Of a stretch of 64,000 nt of DNA, positions 57,482 through 64,000 are shown in pieces. Position numbers and translations under genes: made by a program. Origin of the DNA: Mycobacteriales bacterium (lineage in GTDB: Bacteria; Actinomycetota; Actinomycetes; Mycobacteriales; SCTD01); contig JAUYQP010000011.1 of NCBI GenBank assembly GCA_030697205.1, forward strand, positions 33,677 through 97,676, written 5' to 3'. Position 1 is the stretch's first letter; each line of letters begins with the position of its first letter. The notes beneath the pieces are model-generated. The model was not told the origin of the DNA and made no database searches. It worked only from the letters and a program-made list of their open reading frames with translations.

Positions 57482-58102
57482 TCACCCGGTCTCTGGTGCC
57501 CGGATGCCCGCGAGCACCACCTCCGACTCGCGAACGTCGACGACCTCCGCACCGGCTTTCGCGGCACTGGTGCGGCGGATCTCGTCGGCGGCCGGCCGGC
57601 TGGCCTCGAGGGCGGAGCGGGTGTCTAAGACCACCGTGGAGACACCGGCCCCGGCGGTGCGGTCGACGAGGAGCACCGCGCTGCAGAAGCCGTCCATCAG
57701 CTCGACGGCGGGCAGCGTGGTCGCGCCGTAGGCGTCGATGGCATCGTCGACGTGCGCCGGGTCGATCGACACCCGCGTCGTGCGGGCCCAGAAGCCGGGC
57801 TCGGCCGGACGGCGCCGGTCGAGCACGACCATCTCGAGCAGCTCGACTGCCGGGGTGGCGCCGAACAGCTCCCCCGCACGGCTCCGGAGCGGCCGCAGAG
57901 CAGAGTCCGAGTCGTCGCGGTCCTGCTCGCTCTCCCAGGCCGTGCTGATGGTGCAGGTCCCGGTCGTCCGGTCGACGAACATCGACAGGCCGCGCGAGCC
58001 ACGCAGGCCGTCGCAGGCCGGCGCGACCTGCTCCGCCGCGAAGCGGATGAGCTCATCGACCCGGCTCGGGTCGGCGCTGATCGTCGTGGCGCGGACGTGC
58101 AT
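57482..58102 (-). CDS. Duplicated ABM-type (dimeric alpha/beta barrel) protein
   Basis: 206 aa from ATG 58102, seven bases after GGGAGG. Two similar halves: VRATTISADPSRVDELIRFAAEQVAPACDGLRGSRGLSMFVDRTTGTCTISTAWES (residues ~3-58) and RTTRVSIDPAHVDDAIDAYGATTLPAVELMDGFCSAVLLVDRTAGAGVSTVVLDT (~108-162). This is the antibiotic-biosynthesis-monooxygenase-like ferredoxin fold in tandem. Catalytic Asn/Trp/His of true monooxygenases are not evident, so it may be a binding or stress protein. It lies between leuB and the CBS gene. Confidence 0.7.
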   Translation of the reverse strand: MHVRATTISADPSRVDELIRFAAEQVAPACDGLRGSRGLSMFVDRTTGTCTISTAWESEQDRDDSDSALRPLRSRAGELFGATPAVELLEMVVLDRRRPAEPGFWARTTRVSIDPAHVDDAIDAYGATTLPAVELMDGFCSAVLLVDRTAGAGVSTVVLDTRSALEASRPAADEIRRTSAAKAGAEVVDVRESEVVLAGIRAPETG

Positions 58103-58204
58103 CGCGCCACCTCCCTCCGTCGAGGCAGGTGCCCTGTCGGCACCCGGCCGCAGCGGCAGGGTGCTCCTGACAGAGCCGGAGGGCAAGGCCTCGGACGGGT
58201 GGGA

Positions 58205-59218
58205 TCAGAGCAGCGCGACCAGCGCGTCGCCCACCTGGCTGGTCGTGCGGACGGCGTCACCTCGGGTGGCGAGGTCGGCGGCGACGGCGGACTCGACGCG
58301 GGCGGCCTGCTCGGCGTGGCCGAGGTGGTCGAGCAGGAGCGCGACCGAGAGCACCGTCGCCGTCGGGTCAGCCTTCTGCTGGCCGGCGATGTCGGGGGCG
58401 CTGCCGTGCACCGGCTCGAACATCGACGGGTGGGCGCGCGAGACGTCGAGGTTGCCGCTGGCGGCCAGCCCGATGCCGCCGCCGATCGCGGCCCCGATGT
58501 CGGTGAGGATGTCGCCGAAGAGGTTGTCGGTGACGACGACGTCGAAGCGCTCGGGCTGCGTGACGAAGAACATCGAGGCGGCGTCGACGTGCTGGTAGTC
58601 GACCGCGACGCCGGGGAAGTCGGTGCGCACCTCGTCGAAGACCCGCTTCCAGAGCCCACCGGCGTGCACGAGGACGTTGTTCTTGTGGACCAGCGTGAGG
58701 TGGCCGCGCCGGGCGGTGGCCCGGTGGAAGGCGTCGCGGACCACGCGCTCCACGCCGTACGCGGTGTTGAGGCTCACCTCGGTCGCGACCTCATGGGGGG
58801 TGCCGGTGCGCATCGAGCCGCCGGCCCCGACGTAGGGGCCCTCGGTGCCCTCGCGGACCACGACGAAGTCGAAGGCCTTGTCCCGCAGCGGCCCGGTGAC
58901 CCCGGGGAAGAGCCGGACCGGCCGCAGGTTGACGTGGTGGTCCAGGGCGAAGCGCAGCCGCAGGAGCAGCCCGCGCTCGAGGACACCGGGTGGCACCGAC
59001 GGGTCGCCGACGGCACCGAGCAGGATCGCGTCGTGGCCGCGCAGCTCCTCGAGGACGCTGTCGGGAAGCGCCTCCCCGGTGCGGTGCCACAGCGTCGCGC
59101 CGAGGTCGTAGTGGGTCTGCTCGACACCGGGCAGGACCGCGTCGAGGACCTTCAGGCCCTCGGCCACCACCTCCGGGCCGATGCCGTCGCCACCGATGAC
59201 CGCGAGCTTCGTCGTCAT
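58205..59218 (-). CDS. leuB: 3-isopropylmalate dehydrogenase
   Basis: NAD-dependent oxidative decarboxylation of 3-isopropylmalate. 337 aa: [17 protein letters not shown] (5-21), [44 protein letters not shown]-equivalent [40 protein letters not shown] and [18 protein letters not shown], all expected substrate and Mg ligands. The start is ATG 59218. TAGGCT lies six bases upstream, so leaderless transcription is likely. Confidence 0.96.
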   Translation of the reverse strand: MTTKLAVIGGDGIGPEVVAEGLKVLDAVLPGVEQTHYDLGATLWHRTGEALPDSVLEELRGHDAILLGAVGDPSVPPGVLERGLLLRLRFALDHHVNLRPVRLFPGVTGPLRDKAFDFVVVREGTEGPYVGAGGSMRTGTPHEVATEVSLNTAYGVERVVRDAFHRATARRGHLTLVHKNNVLVHAGGLWKRVFDEVRTDFPGVAVDYQHVDAASMFFVTQPERFDVVVTDNLFGDILTDIGAAIGGGIGLAASGNLDVSRAHPSMFEPVHGSAPDIAGQQKADPTATVLSVALLLDHLGHAEQAARVESAVAADLATRGDAVRTTSQVGDALVALL

Positions 59219-59224
59219 GGTGGC

Positions 59225-59230
59225 AGCCTA
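59225..59230 (-). promoter_or_regulatory. Putative -10 element for leaderless leuB
   Basis: TAGGCT on the minus strand ends six bases before the leuB ATG. The sequence and spacing are the same as at ffh (TAGGCT, six bases). Confidence 0.45.
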
Positions 59231-59319
59231 GCCAGTGAGATGGCGCGTCCCAACATGCAGGACGGGGGCGGGGTGGGAGACTGCCCGCGTGATCACGCTC
59301 GCGGTCTCGGTGACCACCG

Positions 59320-61138
<1,819 letters not shown>

Positions 61139-61144
61139 AGGACG

Positions 61145-61150
61145 AGGGTA
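61145..61150 (-). promoter_or_regulatory. Putative -10 element of the leuA leader transcript
   Basis: TACCCT on the minus strand, six bases before the leader GTG, fits TAnnnT. No convincing -35 hexamer was found at 16-18 bases. Confidence 0.4.
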
Positions 61151-61253
61151 ACCCGATCGTCGCCGTGCCGTCTCCGCAAGGGTCCTACCGCTCGCGGCCG
61201 GGACAGGGCAGGCTCGGTCCTGTCACCCGCCCGGGTGAACCGGAGGGAGTCCC

Positions 61254-63461
61254 GTGCCCGTCCCCGCCCGCTCGTATCTGGCTGGTCTCGCCGCAGGTGT
61301 CGCCCTGCTCGTCGCGGGCACGCCCGCGCTGCCGGCAGCCGCCTCCACCCCCACGTCCTGGACCGCCGTCGGCGCCCCGGCTCCCGTCGTGCGCCTGGCC
61401 AGCGGCCGCGCGGTCCCGAAGGCGGAGCGCCGCGCGATGCGGGCGCTGCGGGCCTCGGTCGACCCCTCCGACCCGGTGACCGCGACCTTCCAGACCAGCT
61501 ACGTCGGCGCGTGGGACTCCCAGCAGAAAGCGGCCTTCCAGAAGGCCGTCGACGTGTGGTCACGACTGCTGGTGAGCTCGATCCCGATCGTCGTGCGGGC
61601 CGAGCTCGCCGTCCTCGACCCGGGCGTGCTCGGCTCCGCCGGGCCGGCCAACGCGCTCTACAACTCCTCGACGGAGGCGTTCTACGCGGTCGCGCTCGCC
61701 AACGCCCTGGCCGGTGAGGACCTCGACCCGCCGGGCACGAGCAGCACCGACCCCTACGACGCCGACGTCGACATCGACGCGACCTTCGCCGACGACGACA
61801 ACCTCATCTACTACGGGACCGACGGCAACGTCCCGGCCGGGAAGTACGACTTCGCGAGCACCGTCATGCACGAGCTCGGCCACGGTCTCGGCTTCCTCGG
61901 AGCGCTCACGGTGCAGGGCGACCAGGGCGGCTACGGCAGCTGCGACCCGGCCTTCGACGCGCCGTTCATCTTCGACCGCTCGACGGTCCACGTCACCAGC
62001 TCGACGACCCGGCTGCTCGACTACGCCTGCGGCAGCACCGCCATGGGGACGGCGCTGCGCAGCGGGTCGGTCTTCTGGGACGGCGCCAAGGGCGTCGCCG
62101 CGGCCGGCGGGACGCGGCCGGAGCTCTTCGCGCCCTCGACCTGGCAGCAGGGCTCGAGCTACAGCCACCTCGACGAGACGGTCTACGCGTCAGGCACCCT
62201 CAACTCGCTGATGACGCCGATCGGCGACGCCCAGGAGGTCAACAACGAGCCGGGCCCGATCGCGCTCGGGATCCTCGCCGACCAGGGCTGGCAGCTGTCG
62301 GCCGCGGCCGACCCGCCGGTGGCGACGCGCTACACACCGCTGGCTCCGGCTCGCGTCTTCGACACCCGCAGCGGCGTCGGTACGACGCTCGCGCGCGTGG
62401 GGGCCGGCGCGACCCGCGACCTGCAGGTGGCGGGGACCAACGGCGTCCCGTCCGACGCGACGGCCGTCGTCCTCAACGTCACCGGCGTCGCACCCTCGGT
62501 CGCCACCGACATCCGCGTCTACCCGACCCCGAGCGCGCCGTCGGCTGCACCGACGGTGTCCAACCTCAACCTCGCCAAGGGCCTCACCCGGGCCAACCTC
62601 GTGACGGTCAAGGTCGGCGCGGGCGGGAAGGTCCGGCTCCGCAACAACAGCGGGACGGTGGACCTCGTCGCGGACCTCGCCGGCTTCTACAGCCCCGGAG
62701 CGAGCTCGACCTACTTCCCGGTCTCACCGGTGCGCACCCTGGACACCCGGCCGGGTGACACGCGCGGTGTCGCCGTCGCGGGCAAGGTCGCCGCGGGCGA
62801 TGTCCGTGACCTGCAGGTGGCCGGGGTCGCCGGGGTGCCGCCGTCGGCGACGGCCGTGGTCCTCGGCGTCACCGCCGCCAACGCGACAGCGAGCACCGAC
62901 GTGCGGGTCTTCCCCCTCGCCGGGAGCGCGTCGCCCGAGATCAGCAACATCAACGCCTACCGCGGCGGGCCGACGCCCAACCTCGTGATCGTCGCCCTCG
63001 GGACCGACGGCAAGGTGCGGCTGCGCAACAACAGCGGCGAGGTCGACCTGCTCGCCGACGTCTACGGCTACTACGACCCGTCGGCCTCGGGCTCGCTGTT
63101 CCGCGCGCTCACCCCGGACCGAGTGCTCGACACGCGGCGCAACACGGTCACCAAGGTCAGTGGGCCCGGCTCCATCGACCTCGTCGTCGCCGGCGCGGGC
63201 GGTGTCGGCGCGGGCGCGACCGCCGTGGTCCTCAACGTCACCGGCACCGGGCCCACCCGGTCGACAGACGTGCGGGTCTTCCCGGCACCGGCCAGTGGCA
63301 GCGCCGTACCGACCGTCAGCACCCTCAACCTCGTCCCGGGTCAGACCGCCGCGGACGCGGCGATCGTCCCGGTCGGCAGTGGCTCGAAGGTGCGCTTCTA
63401 CAACAACAGCGGGGCAGTCGCCCTCATCGCCGACGTCGCCGGGTGGTTCGGCCCGGCGTAA
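61254..63461 (+). CDS. Secreted metalloprotease-like protein with three C-terminal repeat domains
   Basis: 735 aa from GTG 61254 after GGAGGG. Signal peptide (SYLAGLAAGVALLVAGTPALPAAA), then a ~330-residue domain with a zinc motif MHELGHGLGFLGAL; HExxH is intact but the third ligand position (H/D at +6 after the second His) is Gly. The rest holds three repeats of about 120 residues, each running RVFDTRSGVG or LDTRPGDTRG or VLDTRRNTV, then VAGxxGVPxxATAVVLNVT, DVRVFP, and KVRLRNNSGxVDLxADxxGFY. Such repeats are found on secreted actinobacterial proteins and probably bind cell wall or polymer. It has its own terminator. Confidence 0.8.
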   Translation: MPVPARSYLAGLAAGVALLVAGTPALPAAASTPTSWTAVGAPAPVVRLASGRAVPKAERRAMRALRASVDPSDPVTATFQTSYVGAWDSQQKAAFQKAVDVWSRLLVSSIPIVVRAELAVLDPGVLGSAGPANALYNSSTEAFYAVALANALAGEDLDPPGTSSTDPYDADVDIDATFADDDNLIYYGTDGNVPAGKYDFASTVMHELGHGLGFLGALTVQGDQGGYGSCDPAFDAPFIFDRSTVHVTSSTTRLLDYACGSTAMGTALRSGSVFWDGAKGVAAAGGTRPELFAPSTWQQGSSYSHLDETVYASGTLNSLMTPIGDAQEVNNEPGPIALGILADQGWQLSAAADPPVATRYTPLAPARVFDTRSGVGTTLARVGAGATRDLQVAGTNGVPSDATAVVLNVTGVAPSVATDIRVYPTPSAPSAAPTVSNLNLAKGLTRANLVTVKVGAGGKVRLRNNSGTVDLVADLAGFYSPGASSTYFPVSPVRTLDTRPGDTRGVAVAGKVAAGDVRDLQVAGVAGVPPSATAVVLGVTAANATASTDVRVFPLAGSASPEISNINAYRGGPTPNLVIVALGTDGKVRLRNNSGEVDLLADVYGYYDPSASGSLFRALTPDRVLDTRRNTVTKVSGPGSIDLVVAGAGGVGAGATAVVLNVTGTGPTRSTDVRVFPAPASGSAVPTVSTLNLVPGQTAADAAIVPVGSGSKVRFYNNSGAVALIADVAGWFGPA

Positions 63462-63466
63462 CCCAC

Positions 63467-63487
63467 GGCCTGTCTCCACAGGCCTTT
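63467..63487 (+). terminator. Terminator of the metalloprotease-like gene
   Basis: GGCCTGT (63467-63473), loop CTCC, ACAGGCC (63478-63484), then TTT. Six bases after the stop codon; a compact intrinsic terminator. Confidence 0.75.
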
Positions 63488-63677
63488 CGGCTGTCCACAT
63501 GCTCGGCCTTCTCGGCCCCACGGGGTCGCGAGTCGGGTGACGATGACGGCTGCCCGCTGACCTGGCCCTTGGGCGCCGCGCCACACCCCCGGCTGGGCCG
63601 CGGGACACATCTTGCACCAGGATGTTGCCACACCAGGTTGCCTATGCTTTACTGACGTCAGACGGGAAAGGGACCAG
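63488..63677 (+). other. Upstream region of the DUF222 gene
   Basis: About 190 bases between the terminator and the DUF222 start. The right part (from about 63605) is clearly poorer in G+C than the rest of the window. Two copies of CACCAGG...GTTGCC occur at 63616-63629 and 63632-63642 next to the promoter hexamers. No ORF with coding character is seen. Confidence 0.3.
63625..63653 (+). promoter_or_regulatory. Promoter of the DUF222 gene
   Basis: TTGCCA (63625-63630) and TTTACT (63648-63653) at a 17-base spacing, 24 bases before the ATG. A fair sigma-A-type match in an A+T-richer patch. AAGGGA lies about six bases before the start. Confidence 0.5.
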
Positions 63678-64000
63678 ATGCCAGCCACCGGAGCGACCAC
63701 GCCGGTGGCTCCCGGCTGCCCCGAACCCGGTAGTGCTGCAGCTGAGACCTCTGCTCAGATCGAGGCCGAGCTCGAAGCGTGGGCGCAGTCCAACGCGGCC
63801 GAGCACGCCCGGCTCCTCCAGCTCACCCTTGCGCTGCAGGCCGCGTCCGGCCCCGCCGCGGCGTTCACCGACATCAGCCTCGCGTTCTGCCTGCGCATCA
63901 GCGAACGCCGCGCCGAACGCCTCCTGCGCGAAGCGACCCGCGTCGCGGCCCTCGCCGTCTCGTTCGCGATCTACGACACCCTCACCCCCGAGCAAGTCAC
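63678..64000 (+). CDS. DUF222 (13E12-repeat family) protein, 3' end beyond the window
   Basis: Starts at ATG 63678 and runs off the right edge after about 107 codons. The visible part is AETSAQIEAELEAWAQSNAAEHARLLQLTLAL, then ALRISERRAERLLREA-type FCLRISERRAERLLREATRVAAL, matching the DUF222 N-terminal domain usually followed by an HNH nuclease domain at the C-terminus. The family is multi-copy and mobile in actinobacteria. Its promoter region is A+T-richer than the surroundings, in line with transfer. The nuclease half cannot be checked here. Confidence 0.7.
   Translation, partial: MPATGATTPVAPGCPEPGSAAAETSAQIEAELEAWAQSNAAEHARLLQLTLALQAASGPAAAFTDISLAFCLRISERRAERLLREATRVAALAVSFAIYDTLTPEQV

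Overview
The window is a very G+C-rich chromosome segment (roughly three quarters G+C by eye). It is almost fully packed with genes and uses many GTG starts and 1-4 base stop/start overlaps. This points to an actinomycete. Further markers are an F420 pathway gene (fbiD/cofC), an HU protein with a lysine/alanine tail, a SepIVA-type coiled-coil protein, DUF3515, a MutT1-type NUDIX/phosphatase fusion, and an IclR-type regulator divergent from leuCD. The core gene order largely follows Mycobacterium tuberculosis Rv2907c-Rv2927c and Rv2965c-Rv2995c as I remember them; I cannot name the genus.

Layout. 1-1145: rimM (cut by the edge), KH protein and rpsP, minus strand. 1409-5290: accessory block with an MFS exporter, a secreted esterase and a secreted protein of unknown role. 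5421-13513: ffh, a secreted S53-like protein, and the nitrogen block glnD / PII / PII / amtB with GlnR-like boxes upstream. 13666-14898: methyltransferase and a vapBC toxin-antitoxin pair. 14903-31297: long minus-strand housekeeping run: ftsY, a PLP decarboxylase, smc, acyP, mutM, rnc, acpP, plsX, rpmF, DUF177, sepIVA, coaD, rsmD, recG, fakA-like. 31414-32308: rpmB, cold-shock gene and a small conserved gene, plus strand. 32334-44169: thiD-thiL, an Lrp-like gene, DUF3515, hydrolase, methyltransferase, universal stress protein, ddl, short-chain dehydrogenase, flavin disulfide reductase, HhH protein, PLP sulfur enzyme, gpsA, plsC. 44271-48485: fbiD, ppk, mutT1-like, HU. 48623-61150: branched-chain amino acid region: leuD-leuC with a divergent IclR regulator, an HNH gene, tRNA-Glu and tRNA-Gln, gltX, an FAH-family gene, cimA, a CBS protein, an ABM-type protein, leuB, leuA. 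61254-64000: secreted metalloprotease-like protein and the start of a DUF222 gene at the right edge.

How the parts work together. The nitrogen block pairs an ammonium transporter with two PII proteins and their modifying enzyme. The leu/cim region holds the enzymes committing carbon to leucine (leuA, leuB, leuC, leuD) and isoleucine (cimA). Each branch-point synthase has its own short leader peptide, with Leu-Leu-Leu codons before leuA and Val-Ile-Ile codons before cimA. Before cimA there is a complete attenuator (pause hairpin, alternative antiterminator, terminator) of the correct logical sign. leuCD instead has a perfect palindrome between it and the IclR-type gene. gltX lies next to both tRNAs it would charge in an organism using the Glu-tRNA-Gln amidotransferase route. 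Several genes start 6-7 bases after a CTAG-containing -10-like hexamer, suggesting leaderless mRNAs.

No insertion sequence, CRISPR array, prophage, rRNA or origin was seen. No gene-free stretch exceeds 300 bases.
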